The notes beneath the pieces are model-generated. The model did not search any database. It saw only the letters and a program-made list of their open reading frames with translations, and had not been told where the DNA came from. From positions 248,001 to 312,000 of the forward strand of contig NZ_JBGCBY010000009.1 of the NCBI RefSeq assembly GCF_041262165.1: 64,000 bases of DNA, given 5' to 3'. Each line of letters begins with the position of its first letter. The first letter of the stretch is position 1. This DNA comes from Streptacidiphilus sp041262165. GTDB taxonomy: Bacteria; Actinomycetota; Actinomycetes; Streptomycetales; Streptomycetaceae. The position numbers and the translations under genes were made by a program. This document shows, in pieces, positions 25,139 through 34,450 of this stretch.

Positions 25139-25528
25139 TCAAGTTGGCAGGCATCCGCAGTTGCTTCCGTAGAGGAGGAACCACAGGCCCAGCAGGAGCA
25201 GGACGATCAACAGCGTCACGCCCAGCTGTCGTAGTCGAAGCGGTCCAGGGTGTCTCCAGCGGGTGATCGTAGCGACAGCACCGATCGCCAACAGGACGAG
25301 GGCACCGGAAGCGAGCACGCGGCTGCTGCGCTGCCAGCTCCAGAAGACTCCCGCGGCGAGGGCAGCCAGAAGCAGGCAACTCAGCACCTGCACAAGGACT
25401 TCGCCAACGGTGTCCAGGACGATCTCCTTGATCACCTCCGAGGCTGCCCGCAGAGCGTGGCGTCCGGGCCGTGGTGGAGTTGGAGGGGCCGGACGTGCGG
25501 GCGATTCGTGGTCCGGCGTGGTCGTCAT
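25139..25528 (-). CDS. Small membrane protein of unknown function
   Basis: A 129-residue product. After a 40-residue Pro-rich cytoplasmic start it has three hydrophobic helices (about 44-65, 72-87, 98-118) and ends in YGSNCGCLPT with two Cys. I do not recognise the family. It lies downstream of and co-oriented with the TIGR01777 gene, about 100 bp apart. Confidence 0.65.
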   Translation of the reverse strand: MTTTPDHESPARPAPPTPPRPGRHALRAASEVIKEIVLDTVGEVLVQVLSCLLLAALAAGVFWSWQRSSRVLASGALVLLAIGAVATITRWRHPGPLRLRQLGVTLLIVLLLLGLWFLLYGSNCGCLPT

Positions 25529-25568
25529 CTCCGCCCTTTCGCGTCTTGTGAATTGTGGACTGGCGGAG

Positions 25569-25580
25569 TCGAATATTCGA
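25569..25580. promoter_or_regulatory. 12-bp AT-rich palindrome upstream of the small membrane gene
   Basis: TCGAATATTCGA is a perfect palindrome 41 bp before the start codon at 25528 and is notably AT-rich for this genome; a possible operator. Confidence 0.3.
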
Positions 25581-25627
25581 AGTGCCTACTCGGGCTCCTC
25601 GGGCGGAGGCCTGCTCGTGGCGTGCCT

Positions 25628-26587
25628 TTACTTGGTGAGGCCTCGGTAAGCGCGCACACGTCGCGTGAGGTCATGGGCGGCCTGTGGCCACTGGGTGTGG
25701 TCGAAGGCGAAGCCCGCCTCCAGCAGGCGCGTGGGGACGACGCGGCGGCTTTTGAGCAGGAGTTCGGCGTCCGAGCGCAGTGCGAACGCGCCGAGTTCGG
25801 CCATCCACTTCGTTGCGGGCAGGCCCGCCGGGACGCCCCAGGCGCCGCGCAGCGCGCGCATGAACGTGCGCTGCGGGACAGGACCGGGAGCAGCGAGGTT
25901 AACCGGCCCGGTGAGATCGTCCCGGTCGGCGAGGAACTCGATGGCGTTGACGAAGTCGTGGTCGTGGATCCAGGACACATATTGCGCTCCGCCCGCGACT
26001 GGGCCACCAAGACCGAGCCGGGCCAGCCGCAGGAGGACGTCGAAGACGCCGCCGCGATCAGGGCTCATCACCATGGCTGAGCGTAGGGCGACCTTGCGGG
26101 TGTGCGGCGTTTTGGCTTGCCCCTGCGCGCGTTCCCAGGCTTTGGCGATCTCGACGCTGTAGGCCCAGTAGTCCGGGATTCCGGGTTCAGTGCCGCCGAT
26201 CACGCCGGTCGCCTCATCGTTGGGTGCGTCGAAGCGGTGTGCGTAGATGGTGGCTGTGCTCATTTGCAGCCAGACCCGGGGAGGCCGGGCGACGGCCGCG
26301 ATCGCCTCGCCCACCACTTGGGTCGAGTGCACGCGCGAGTCCATCATGGCCTGCAGATTGGCCGCGGTGTAGCGGCAACTGACGCTGCGTCCAGCGAGGT
26401 TGATCACCACATCGCTGCCATCGATCACCTCAGCCCAGGGCCCCAGGGTCGCGCCGTCCCAGCGGACTTCACGCTCGCGCACCGGCCGTCTGGTCAGGAT
26501 CGCGACCTCATGGCCTGCGGCGGTCAGTGCGCGGTTCAAGATCGTGCCCACCTGCCCGGTTCCCCCGGGTATCACTACCTTCATCAA
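25628..26587 (-). CDS. TIGR01777-family epimerase/oxidoreductase
   Basis: A 319-residue extended-SDR protein. It shows VVIPGGTGQVGTILNRAL at the N-terminus, VVINLAGRSVSCRYTAAN (the family marker around residues 60-78), an SVEIAKAWERAQ region and a C-terminal DUF1731 part ending LEAGFAFDHTQWPQAAHDL. The start ATGATG follows GGGGGAGC. The substrate is not known for the family; members occur with cell-division or sugar genes but none is adjacent here. Confidence 0.92.
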   Translation of the reverse strand: MMKVVIPGGTGQVGTILNRALTAAGHEVAILTRRPVREREVRWDGATLGPWAEVIDGSDVVINLAGRSVSCRYTAANLQAMMDSRVHSTQVVGEAIAAVARPPRVWLQMSTATIYAHRFDAPNDEATGVIGGTEPGIPDYWAYSVEIAKAWERAQGQAKTPHTRKVALRSAMVMSPDRGGVFDVLLRLARLGLGGPVAGGAQYVSWIHDHDFVNAIEFLADRDDLTGPVNLAAPGPVPQRTFMRALRGAWGVPAGLPATKWMAELGAFALRSDAELLLKSRRVVPTRLLEAGFAFDHTQWPQAAHDLTRRVRAYRGLTK

Positions 26588-26836
26588 GCTCCCCCTCAGT
26601 GCATCGGGATGAGCCTAGCGCAGAGAGTTGAACATGTTCAAAAGCGAGCCCAGGCGATCGGAGGTCACGTGATCAGGGGCAGCAATACTTGGTGGCTAGT
26701 GCCGCATTGGCCGACCTTTGCCCCTATGGGATGAGGCCCGTCTTGTCTGGGATGATCTCCGATGCGAAGCCCCGGGAGCTGGGCTAGCAGATATCGGCGC
26801 GACAGAGCGCAGCACGCGGTCGTAGTATCCGTCGCC

Positions 26837-27721
26837 GTGGAGACCGCGACGCATGTCATGCGAGGCGCGGCTGGGGAACTCATCAGAGTCGAGGAGTTCG
26901 GCGAACCGGACGGGAAGCCGTTGCTCGTGCACGCTGGGAGTCCGGGGTCGCGGCGGCTGTTCCGGCCGGACGCGGAGCTGGCGGCGCGGGAGTTCGGCCT
27001 GAGGTTGCTCAGCTACGACCGCCCGGGGTACGGAGGCCGGCCACGTCGCCTGGACCGGCGGATCGCCGACGCGATCAGCGACGTCCGGTGTGTCGCCGGA
27101 GAGTTGGGGATCGAACGGCTCGGGGTGTGGGGCTTCTCCGGCGGCGGCTCCTACGCGCTTGCCTGCGCCGCTCTACTACCTGACCTGGTCACCGGCGCGG
27201 CAGTCTTCGCCTGCTTCGCGCCGTACGGATCGCCGGGCCTGGACATCTGCGGGGACTGGCCGCAGGAGTCCCGCCGCGAGGTGGACCTGTTCTTCACCGA
27301 TCGCCCGACCGCACGGGAGATCTGGCGTCAGGACGCGGCCCGCCAGTTCGCCACCCTTGGCACGCCGGAGGGCTGGATGGCCCGCTGGGGCGACGCGGCC
27401 GGCACGGACGACGCCCGGAGCTGGGAGGTGGCGTGTCACCTCGCGGCGGTGCAACGCGATTGCCTGACCCAGGGCGACGACGGCTGGTGGGACGACTGGG
27501 CAGCGATCCTCACACCTTGGGGCTGCGACCTGACCTCCGTCGACGTCCCGGTTCAGCTGTGGCACGGAGCCCGCGACCGAGCAGTCCCCGTCGCAAACGG
27601 CCACTGGCTCGCCGCCCACGTCCCCGGCATAAAGGCGCACTTCCTGGAGCCGGAAGACCACACGAACATAGAACACAACAACAGAGAGGCGGCCTACGCC
27701 TGGCTGAGTGGACTTGCCTGA
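26837..27721 (+). CDS. Alpha/beta-hydrolase
   Basis: A protein of about 294 residues with the alpha/beta-hydrolase fold: VHAGSPGSRR (oxyanion region), SYDRPGYGGR, nucleophile elbow GFSGGGSYAL (Ser), LWHGARDRAVP (Asp) and EDHTNIEH (His). I take GTG 26837 as start; the frame is open further upstream from 26762, and ATG 26858 is also possible. The gene stands alone; function beyond ester or amide hydrolysis cannot be told. Confidence 0.85.
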   Translation: METATHVMRGAAGELIRVEEFGEPDGKPLLVHAGSPGSRRLFRPDAELAAREFGLRLLSYDRPGYGGRPRRLDRRIADAISDVRCVAGELGIERLGVWGFSGGGSYALACAALLPDLVTGAAVFACFAPYGSPGLDICGDWPQESRREVDLFFTDRPTAREIWRQDAARQFATLGTPEGWMARWGDAAGTDDARSWEVACHLAAVQRDCLTQGDDGWWDDWAAILTPWGCDLTSVDVPVQLWHGARDRAVPVANGHWLAAHVPGIKAHFLEPEDHTNIEHNNREAAYAWLSGLA

Positions 27722-28164
27722 TAGGTCTTCTGCGAGTCTGACTCTTCTTGGCCCATGTCGGCATTCTCGCCCTCGATCGCCTCGGCTCAACTCGCTGCGC
27801 CGGCAGCAGGAGGCATGGGCGCCGAGCGTGTCCTGAGCGTCAACTCAGGGTTCGGCAGAAGGCCAGGTGGTGGCGGGCGGCGAGGACGTGGCCCGCTGCC
27901 CGGCGAGCAGGGCCGTCCTCGGTGAGGGCGGCGGCGAGGTGCACCTTGCTGTGGTCGGCGAGGTAGCCGCCGAGGGCGGCGTCGGGCAGGACGAGCAGCC
28001 CCGCGCTCGGCGCCGGCAGATCCCTGGACCTGGTGTCAGACACCTTCCGGGCACGATGCGGTGGAGTTCCCCGCGTCCGGGCCCCACCCCGCTGCGAGGC
28101 ACTCCCGCGATTGACGGCTCTACGCCCTTGTCATGGATGGGGCGAGAATGAGAACGTAATCAAG
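27722..28164. other. Intergenic region upstream of the chitosanase
   Basis: No intact gene. A possible hydrolase fragment is listed separately. The last 50 bases before the operator are AT-richer and probably contain the chitosanase promoter. Confidence 0.4.
27840..28043 (-). pseudogene. Possible N-terminal fragment of a carbon-nitrogen hydrolase
   Basis: The minus-strand frame contains AGLLVLPDAALGGYLADH and EDGPARRAAGHVLA. This resembles the start of nitrilase-type enzymes (LVVLPE..LTGY followed by DGP and a helix), but the catalytic Glu would be Asp and the frame ends after 67 codons. Weak resemblance only. Confidence 0.25.
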
Positions 28165-28181
28165 TAAGGAAAGCTTCCTAA
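28165..28181. promoter_or_regulatory. Palindromic operator upstream of the chitosanase
   Basis: TAAGGAAAGCTTCCTAA is palindromic except for one pair. AGGAAAGCTT/TTCCT palindromes are known in front of streptomycete chitosanase and other polysaccharidase genes and serve as binding sites of ROK-type regulators such as CsnR. It lies 134 nt before the start codon. Confidence 0.6.
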
Positions 28182-28314
28182 CAATCGGCGCGGTGCGTCC
28201 GTGCGTCTGCCAGTCGACCCTGACGGCACCGGAGTTGGCCCCACCGCCACAGATGGCGCAGCAGGGCTCCGGCCACCAGGACGGCTCGCGTACCCTCTCG
28301 AAGGCGGAGACCAT

Positions 28315-29184
28315 ATGAAGATCAAATCGACTGGAGCGCGGTCGCAGGTCCGCACAGCACCTCGGCTGGCCCTCGTGGCGCTGCTCGTCGTGCTGCCGGC
28401 CTCCACCGCGCTGGCCACCGCCGGCCAGGCCTCCGCCGCGGTGTCCACCGCGCAGACCGGCAGGGCCACGGTGAGCGCCGCCTCCACCGGGCTGGACGAC
28501 CCGCAGAAGAAGGACATCGCGATGCAGTTGGTGTCCAGTGCGGAGAATTCCTCGCTCGACTGGAGGGCGCAGTACACGTACATAGAGGACATCGGGGACG
28601 GGCGCGGCTACACGGCCGGGATCATCGGCTTCTGCTCCGGCACCGGGGACATGCTTGACCTGGTCCAGGCGTACACGGCAGCGGAACCCGACAACGTGCT
28701 CGCCAAGTACCTTTCCGCCCTGCGCCAGGTCAACGGCACCGCCTCGCACGATGGTCTGGATCCCAACTTCACCACCGACTGGGCCACTGCCGCCGCCGAC
28801 CCGGTGTTCCAACAGGCGCAGGACGCCGAGCGCGACCGGGTGTACTTCGACCCGGCCGTCCAGCAGGCCAAGGCGGACGGGCTGAGCACGCTCGGGCAGT
28901 TCATCTACTACGACGCTGCCGTCATGCACGGCCCAGACGGCTTGAGCGCGATTCGTGACACCGCTCTCAACCAGGTCCAGACGCCCGCGCAGGGCGGCGA
29001 CGAGACGGCCTACCTCAACGCATTCCTGGAGGCGCGACGGGTCGAGATGCGGAAGGAGGCGGCGCACAGCGACACCAGCCGCATCGACACCGAGCAACAG
29101 GTTTTCCTCGACAACGGCAACTTCGACCTCACCACTCCGCTGAACTGGCAGGTCTACGGCCAGAGCTTCTCGATCAGCGGCTGA
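28315..29184 (+). CDS. csn: Secreted GH46 chitosanase
   Basis: A 289-residue endo-chitosanase of glycoside hydrolase family 46. The signal peptide (basic start, hydrophobic core to about residue 40, ASA cleavage region) precedes a mature enzyme that starts near TGLDDPQKKDIAMQLVSSAE. This is almost superposable on the Streptomyces N174 enzyme. The catalytic Glu is in SSAENSSLDW and the catalytic Asp in YIEDIGDGRGYT. ATG 28315 has GGAG seven bases upstream. It cuts beta-1,4-glucosamine chains outside the cell and is probably induced by chitosan oligomers through the palindrome upstream. Confidence 0.97.
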   Translation: MKIKSTGARSQVRTAPRLALVALLVVLPASTALATAGQASAAVSTAQTGRATVSAASTGLDDPQKKDIAMQLVSSAENSSLDWRAQYTYIEDIGDGRGYTAGIIGFCSGTGDMLDLVQAYTAAEPDNVLAKYLSALRQVNGTASHDGLDPNFTTDWATAAADPVFQQAQDAERDRVYFDPAVQQAKADGLSTLGQFIYYDAAVMHGPDGLSAIRDTALNQVQTPAQGGDETAYLNAFLEARRVEMRKEAAHSDTSRIDTEQQVFLDNGNFDLTTPLNWQVYGQSFSISG

Positions 29185-29193
29185 GAGACCGCC

Positions 29194-29243
29194 ACGGTCG
29201 GCGTTGGTTGTTCTCTACCCGAGGCGACCAACGCACCTACCGT
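29194..29243 (+). terminator. Candidate hairpin downstream of the chitosanase
   Basis: GCGTTGGT at 29201-29208 pairs with ACCAACGC at 29227-29234, flanked by ACGGT and ACCGT that can pair further. It starts 10 nt after the stop codon. Confidence 0.45.
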
Positions 29244-29293
29244 CGTGACTGGGTCCGCTGAGGCCGCCCCTGCGTCACGCGGCGGATGGCTGC

Positions 29294-30598
29294 TCATACC
29301 ACCCCACCGCGCACTACCCCGAGGAACCCACGCGGCAGTGATGACGCACCCGCGACGGCGGGGTTGCGGTCGCCGTCCGGTGGGCCTGGGGGTGGGCGCA
29401 GGTCGGCGAGGCCCAGCAGTCGCCGGTAGCAGGCGTCGACGGCTGCGCACATGACTTCCGGGGTGAACGTGGTCCGGACCCGGGTCCGACCCTGGCGTCC
29501 CATCGCAGCGGCCTCGGCCGGGTGGTCCAGCAGCCAGCCGACCGCGCGGGCCAGCGCCGCCGGATCTGCGGGCTCCACCAGCAGGCCGGTGGCGCCGGGT
29601 TCGACGAGATCGGGGATGCCGTTCACGCAGGTGGCCACCACCGGACGGGCGGCGGCCAGGGCCTCGGTGAGGGCCCGGCCCAGCCCCTCGTACAGGGAGG
29701 AGACCACAAAGATGTCGAGTCCCGCGACCAGTCGTGCCGCATCAAGGCGGTACCCGGTCAGCCGCAGGTCAACGCCCAACTCGGCCGCCAACCGCCGCAC
29801 GTCCGGCTCCAGCGGTCCGCCGCCCACCATGACGAATGCGGCATCGGGGTGGTCGACCCGTACGGCCGCTGCCATCCGGACGAAGTCCAGCGGCGCCTTC
29901 TGATGGTCGATCCGGCCCACCGTACCGACCAGCGGGACTCCGCGTGGGACACCCAGTTCCCGGCGGGCGTCGCGGTCGAAGCCTGTCGGGATCCCGCTCA
30001 GATCCACGGCGGAGGGAACCACCTGGACCGCGCCCGGCGGAGCGAGCCGCTGTTCCACGACCTCCCTGGCCAGCTGCGGTGCCACCGCGAGGAACGCGTC
30101 CGTGAAACGGCGGGGCAGTTGCTCTAGACGGCGGTACGCCGCGCGGCGGCCACGCGGCATGTGGTCGTGGAAACTGAGCCCGTGGAAGGTGTGCACCACA
30201 ACCGGAGTTCGACAGAGCCACGCCGCGAGCCGGCCCAGGAAGCCGCCCTTCGCCGAGTGCGTGTGCACGACCGCGAAGCGCTCGCGCCGGATCAAGCGGA
30301 TCAGCCGGACCAGAACGAACAGGTCGGCGGGTGCGAGCACCTCGCGGAACCCGGGAATCTCGACAGTCCGCAGGCCGGCCGCCCTGGCGCGGTCCCACAG
30401 TTCGCCTCCGGGCACCCCGGCGACCCATACCTCGTACACCCGCGGGTCCATGCCGACGGCCGTCAGCAGCGTGTTGCCGCCGGCCCCGGCCCAGAACCGG
30501 GTGATCACGTGCAGCACCTTGACCCGCGGCGGTGTCGGCTGCGGCGGGAGCAGATGGGCCGGTGCGACCGGAGCGGGCGCGGCGGGCCAGTACGTCAT
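29294..30598 (-). CDS. Glycosyltransferase, GT4 type
   Basis: A 434-residue GT-B glycosyltransferase. The N-terminal half begins VKVLHVITRFWAGAGGNTLL, the C-terminal half has VGTVGRIDHQKAP, FVVSSLYEGLGRALTEA (the EX7E-like motif of family 4) and VEPGATGLLVEPADP. The ATG at 30598 overlaps the stop of the epimerase gene by ATGA, so it is the last gene of a coupled minus-strand group and should add a sugar to the lipid-linked exopolysaccharide unit. Confidence 0.92.
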   Translation of the reverse strand: MTYWPAAPAPVAPAHLLPPQPTPPRVKVLHVITRFWAGAGGNTLLTAVGMDPRVYEVWVAGVPGGELWDRARAAGLRTVEIPGFREVLAPADLFVLVRLIRLIRRERFAVVHTHSAKGGFLGRLAAWLCRTPVVVHTFHGLSFHDHMPRGRRAAYRRLEQLPRRFTDAFLAVAPQLAREVVEQRLAPPGAVQVVPSAVDLSGIPTGFDRDARRELGVPRGVPLVGTVGRIDHQKAPLDFVRMAAAVRVDHPDAAFVMVGGGPLEPDVRRLAAELGVDLRLTGYRLDAARLVAGLDIFVVSSLYEGLGRALTEALAAARPVVATCVNGIPDLVEPGATGLLVEPADPAALARAVGWLLDHPAEAAAMGRQGRTRVRTTFTPEVMCAAVDACYRRLLGLADLRPPPGPPDGDRNPAVAGASSLPRGFLGVVRGGVV

Positions 30599-31575
30599 CC
30601 CGGCACCGCCGCATGTGCCGCGAGTTCGGCTACCTCCGTGGCCCACCGTTCTTCGCGTTCGGCCAGAACCATGGCGGCGAGTCCCTCGCTGATGCCCACG
30701 CTCGGCCGATAGCCGAAGGCCTGCCGGGCCAGCGAGATGTCAGCCGCGGTGTGACGTACGTCGCCGTCCTGCACCGGGGTTCCGAGCACCCGCACGGGTG
30801 CGGCCAACTCGGAGACCTCGGCGATGACCTGGTTCATCGTCACCCGCTGGCCGCCGCCCACATTGGCGACACCGGTCCACGGGCCGAGTGCGGCCTGCCG
30901 CATGGCGGTCACCACATCCCGCACATAGGTGAAGTCCCGGGTCTGCTCACCGTCGCCGTGCAGCGGGAACGGTTCGCCGGTGAACGCGGCTCGGATCAGC
31001 CGGGCGAACGCCATGTCGGGCCGTTGGCGCGGTCCGTACACGCTGAACAGTCGAAGCGAGACCGTCGGGACCCCGAAGCAGGTCCGGTAGAGCTCGCACA
31101 GTTGCTCGGCCGCGAGCTTGGTCACCCCGTAGGGCGACACCGGCCTGGGACACAGGGTCTCGGCGGTGGGGTATGCCTCGGCGTCGCCGTAGACGGACGA
31201 GCTCGACGCGTAGACCAGTCGGTACAGGCGCGCCCCTCGGGCAGACTCCAGCACACACTGCGTCGCCTGGACGTTGCGGTCCAGGTAGAGAGCGAACTGG
31301 CGGCCCCAGGATGCGCGGACCCCCGGCTGACCGGCCAGGTGGTAGACGACCTCCGCGTCGGCGAGCAGCTCGTCCAGCGGCAGCGCGAGCACATCACCGC
31401 GTCTGAAGGTGAACCGCTCCCGGCCCAGCAGATGCGCGAGGTTTCGCCGCTTGCGCGAAGGATCGTAGTAGTCGGTCATCGCGTCGACGCCGACGACGTC
31501 GTCGCCGCAGGCGAGCAGGTGCTCGCACAGATGGGACCCGATGAATCCGGCCGCACCGGTCACGAAGGCTCGCAC
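30595..31575 (-). CDS. NAD-dependent nucleotide-sugar epimerase
   Basis: A 326-residue extended SDR. It has the cofactor motif VTGAAGFIGSHL, YHLAGQPGVRASW, YASSSSVYGDA (Ser) and the catalytic YGVTK, plus the C-terminal RDFTYVRDVV and NVGGGQRVTM typical of UDP-glucuronate or UDP-glucose 4-epimerases. It would supply an activated sugar for the exopolysaccharide made by the surrounding genes. Confidence 0.93.
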   Translation of the reverse strand: MRAFVTGAAGFIGSHLCEHLLACGDDVVGVDAMTDYYDPSRKRRNLAHLLGRERFTFRRGDVLALPLDELLADAEVVYHLAGQPGVRASWGRQFALYLDRNVQATQCVLESARGARLYRLVYASSSSVYGDAEAYPTAETLCPRPVSPYGVTKLAAEQLCELYRTCFGVPTVSLRLFSVYGPRQRPDMAFARLIRAAFTGEPFPLHGDGEQTRDFTYVRDVVTAMRQAALGPWTGVANVGGGQRVTMNQVIAEVSELAAPVRVLGTPVQDGDVRHTAADISLARQAFGYRPSVGISEGLAAMVLAEREERWATEVAELAAHAAVPG

Positions 31576-31698
31576 CCGGAACCACCTCCCTGCCTCCCTG
31601 GGTGGCCGCCGTTCGTCCGGTTCGGATCGGGCGGCTCCTTCTGCTCTGACGCTAGGTCAGCAGGGCTCGGGCAAGATCCCATCGCAGCACGAGATCGG

Positions 31699-32331
31699 CT
31701 ACGTCATCCGCGCAGGTACGGCCAGCCGGCGCACGGTGCGCAGCACCAGTCCGAGTTCACGCACCAGCGTGGGCGCGGCGAGGAACTCGGCGTCGAGCGC
31801 CACCCGGCGCGGCACCAGCACATCGAGGTAGTACGCCTCGGGATCGCGGACTCCGTCGGGAGGCGCCGCGAGCTCCCGCGAGCGGAGCTGGACCGGGCCG
31901 GTGATACCCGGGCGGTAGGAGAGCACCCACCGGCACTCCGCGGGGTAGCGGCGGGCCAGCCCCAGGGTCTCGGGCCGCGGGCCGACCAGCGTCATATCAC
32001 CGCGCACCAGGTTGAGCAGCTGCGGCAGCTCGTCCAGGCTGGTCCGGCGGATCAGCCTGCCCAGCGGCGTCACCCGCGGGTCGGCACCGGTGGTCACGTC
32101 GGGACCGTCCGATCTCCAGCGCATGGAGCGGAACTTGTAGAGGGTGAAGGCGATCCCGCCCTCGCCGACCCGCTGCTGGCGGAACAACGCCGGCCCCTGG
32201 CTGGTGACCCGTACCAGCAGGGTGAGTACGGCGAGCAGGGGCGAGAGGACCACGAGTGCGAGGAGTCCGCAGGCGATGTCCAGCGCTCGGCGGGTACGGG
32301 ACGGTGTGGTCACGCGGCCGACGCGGTCCAT
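31699..32331 (-). CDS. Initiating sugar-1-phosphate transferase (small PglC/WcaJ-type)
   Basis: A 210-residue monotopic phosphoglycosyltransferase consisting only of the catalytic part: one re-entrant helix (LDIACGLLALVVLSPLLAVL), FRQQRVGEGGIAFTLYKFRSM, SLDELPQLLNLVRGDMTLVG with the Asp-Glu pair, and PRPE. It transfers a sugar phosphate from UDP-sugar to undecaprenyl phosphate and starts assembly of the repeat unit. The start at 32331 overlaps the GT2 gene by 22 bp. The short form is usual for bacillosamine-type substrates, in line with the dehydratase and aminotransferase at 42.2-45 kb. Confidence 0.9.
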   Translation of the reverse strand: MDRVGRVTTPSRTRRALDIACGLLALVVLSPLLAVLTLLVRVTSQGPALFRQQRVGEGGIAFTLYKFRSMRWRSDGPDVTTGADPRVTPLGRLIRRTSLDELPQLLNLVRGDMTLVGPRPETLGLARRYPAECRWVLSYRPGITGPVQLRSRELAAPPDGVRDPEAYYLDVLVPRRVALDAEFLAAPTLVRELGLVLRTVRRLAVPARMT

Positions 32332-33275
32332 GGATCGCTCCCTCGGTACGCGCTCGGCATCGACCGCAGCAGCCAGCGCAGGTAGTCCCGGTACCCGGTC
32401 GCGGTGTCCCGGACTTCCGCGCGGCTGCCCCGCAGCACCGCCCTGGCGACACGGGCGGTCAGCTCGACGGACAGGGTCAGGGCGACGAGCAGGCTCGCCT
32501 TCCAGCGCGGCCAGTGGTGAAACGCGAACAGGCTCCGGCTGCACAGTGAGTAGGAGAGCCGCAGGCCGCGGATCTGGTCCGAGCTGACGTTTCCGATGTG
32601 CTGCACCCGCGCGTCGCTGAGGTAGTACGACAGCCAACCGCGCCGGCGAGCCCGCAGTGCGAAGTCCACGTCCTCCTGGTAGAGGAAGAAGCGTTCGTCG
32701 AAGCCGCCGAGGTCGTCGAACAGGGATCGGCGCACCAGCGAGAACGCGCCGATCACCTGGTCCACCGCTCCGGAGCCGGTCAGCTCCGCGGCCGCCAGGT
32801 GATGCGGGGGGAAGACCGCGGGCAGCGCCCGGTCGAGGCCGGTCATCGTCCCGATGTACGAGGTCAGGGTGGGGAACCGGGAGCAGGAGATGCCGGGCTG
32901 ACCACGCTCGTCGAGCATCCGGCCGCCGCAGATGCCGACGACCGCGGCTTCCTGGGTGCGCATGAACTCCCCTACCGTCCGCAGCGTGTCCGGGTACAGC
33001 TCGGTGTCCGGATTGAGGAACAGCAGGTAGGTGCCGGAGCAGTGCGCGGCGCCCTGGTTGCAGGCTGCCGCGAAGCCCAGATTGCGGCGGTTGTGCACGG
33101 TCGTCACCCGGAGCGACGGGAGCTCAAGTCCCTCGGCGGATCCGTCGTGCGAGGCGTTGTCGACGACAACGACCTGGTCGACCGGCAGGACCGAGCGGTC
33201 GCTGCGCTCGATCGAGCGGAGGCAGGCCTGGAGCCTGTCCCCGGTGTTCCAGTTCACGATCACGACGTCGAGCAT
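32310..33275 (-). CDS. Glycosyltransferase family 2, rhamnosyltransferase-like
   Basis: A 321-residue GT-A enzyme starting MLDVVIVNWNTGDRLQACL, with VVVDNASHDGS, LFLNPDTELYPD (the nucleotide-sugar/metal site in NPD form), GAFSLVRRSLFDDLGGFDE and FFLYQEDVDFALRARRRGW. These are the markers of the WbbL-type branch that adds rhamnose or a similar sugar. It overlaps both neighbours (16 bp and 22 bp) on the minus strand. Confidence 0.92.
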   Translation of the reverse strand: MLDVVIVNWNTGDRLQACLRSIERSDRSVLPVDQVVVVDNASHDGSAEGLELPSLRVTTVHNRRNLGFAAACNQGAAHCSGTYLLFLNPDTELYPDTLRTVGEFMRTQEAAVVGICGGRMLDERGQPGISCSRFPTLTSYIGTMTGLDRALPAVFPPHHLAAAELTGSGAVDQVIGAFSLVRRSLFDDLGGFDERFFLYQEDVDFALRARRRGWLSYYLSDARVQHIGNVSSDQIRGLRLSYSLCSRSLFAFHHWPRWKASLLVALTLSVELTARVARAVLRGSRAEVRDTATGYRDYLRWLLRSMPSAYRGSDPWTASAA

Positions 33276-34360
33276 CTGGGCACCATCCCGGGCTGCTCCG
33301 TCCCGAGTTCCAGAGCGGACTGCCACTCCGTCAGCCATGCCTGGTAGGAGTACTCCTGGCAGGTGACCTGGTGGGCCTGTGCTCCGTGCCGCTCTCGCGT
33401 GGCAGCGGAGCTGTCCAGCAGCCCGAGGATCGCGTCGGTCCACTCCCCCGGGCCGTGTGGTCCGGGCATGCCGAAGCGCGAGAGGATCTCGGCGTTGACC
33501 CCGATCGGGCTGGCCACCGCCGGCAGCCCGACGGCCCCGTACTGGAGCAGCTTGTATCCGCACTTCCCCCGGCTGTACGGAGTGTCCGGCACCGGCATCA
33601 CCCCGATGTCGAGGTCCGCGAGGACGGTCCGCTGGACCGATTCGCTCCAGGCGAGGCGGTCGATGAAGTCCTCGATCGGGCCGAGCGAACGGCGGGTGGT
33701 ACCGATCAGGGTCAACCGCGCACCGGTCCGGGCGTGCACCTGCGCCAAGGCGTCCGCGATGAGCAGGAGGCATCTCTCGTTGTCCCGCGATCCGACCCAG
33801 CCGAGCCGGGGCGGGTCGTGCAACGCGTACTGACTCTTCCGCAGATAGGCCGACGGGGTGACGCAGCTGGGAATCACCCGCACGTCGCGATGGAATCCCG
33901 ACGCCCACTCGGCCAGGACCGGGCAGCCCGCGACCACCCGGTCGGCGCAGCCCACCGCGGTCAGCGCCTTGGCCGCCTTGGGGGCCAGCCGCCGTGCCAG
34001 GCCGCCGCTCCCGTAGTCCCACTGCAGGGCGTCGTCGAAGTCGTACACCGCGAAGTCAGCCCGGGTGATCAACCGTCGTTCCAGGCCGCCCCGGCTGAGC
34101 GGGGAAGCCTCGCGGTGGAGCAGCAGCCGCTGCGGTCGTGCGTTGGCGAGCTCGCGCAGCCTGAGTTCCGCCCGGGCCACTGCGGCCGGACGCCGGACCA
34201 ACTGCGAGGGCCTGGCATCACTGCGGGCAAGGTAGCTGCTGACGACGAATTCGGTGTCGAGCAGGTCCAACCACTCGAAGACGCGTACGCGCGCACTGCC
34301 CGCGCCACGGCCGTAGGGCGTGACCACACAGTTGCGAACGGGGATGTCCATGGCCCTCAC
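33260..34360 (-). CDS. Glycosyltransferase family 1-like protein
   Basis: A 366-residue GT-B-like protein, first gene of the minus-strand group. It has YDFDDALQWDYG, VVAGCPVLAEWASGF, PPRLGWVGSRDNERCL, an IGVMPVPDTPYSRGKCGYKL segment and QYGAVGLPAVASPIGVN. This arrangement is seen in uncharacterised glycosyltransferases of polysaccharide clusters. The sugar is unknown. The start could also be the second Met (MDIPVRN). Confidence 0.85.
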   Translation of the reverse strand: MRAMDIPVRNCVVTPYGRGAGSARVRVFEWLDLLDTEFVVSSYLARSDARPSQLVRRPAAVARAELRLRELANARPQRLLLHREASPLSRGGLERRLITRADFAVYDFDDALQWDYGSGGLARRLAPKAAKALTAVGCADRVVAGCPVLAEWASGFHRDVRVIPSCVTPSAYLRKSQYALHDPPRLGWVGSRDNERCLLLIADALAQVHARTGARLTLIGTTRRSLGPIEDFIDRLAWSESVQRTVLADLDIGVMPVPDTPYSRGKCGYKLLQYGAVGLPAVASPIGVNAEILSRFGMPGPHGPGEWTDAILGLLDSSAATRERHGAQAHQVTCQEYSYQAWLTEWQSALELGTEQPGMVPRCSTS

Positions 34361-34450
34361 CAGGCGAGCGGCGGTTTTCTTCGGTCTGTTCCAGACTCAA
34401 CGTAGGCGGAGGTCGGACGTCGACGGCTCCCGCATTCGGACGAGATCGGC

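Noticed and set aside
30532..32385. 617-codon plus-strand frame across the polysaccharide genes
   Set aside because: It crosses three genes with clear motifs on the minus strand.
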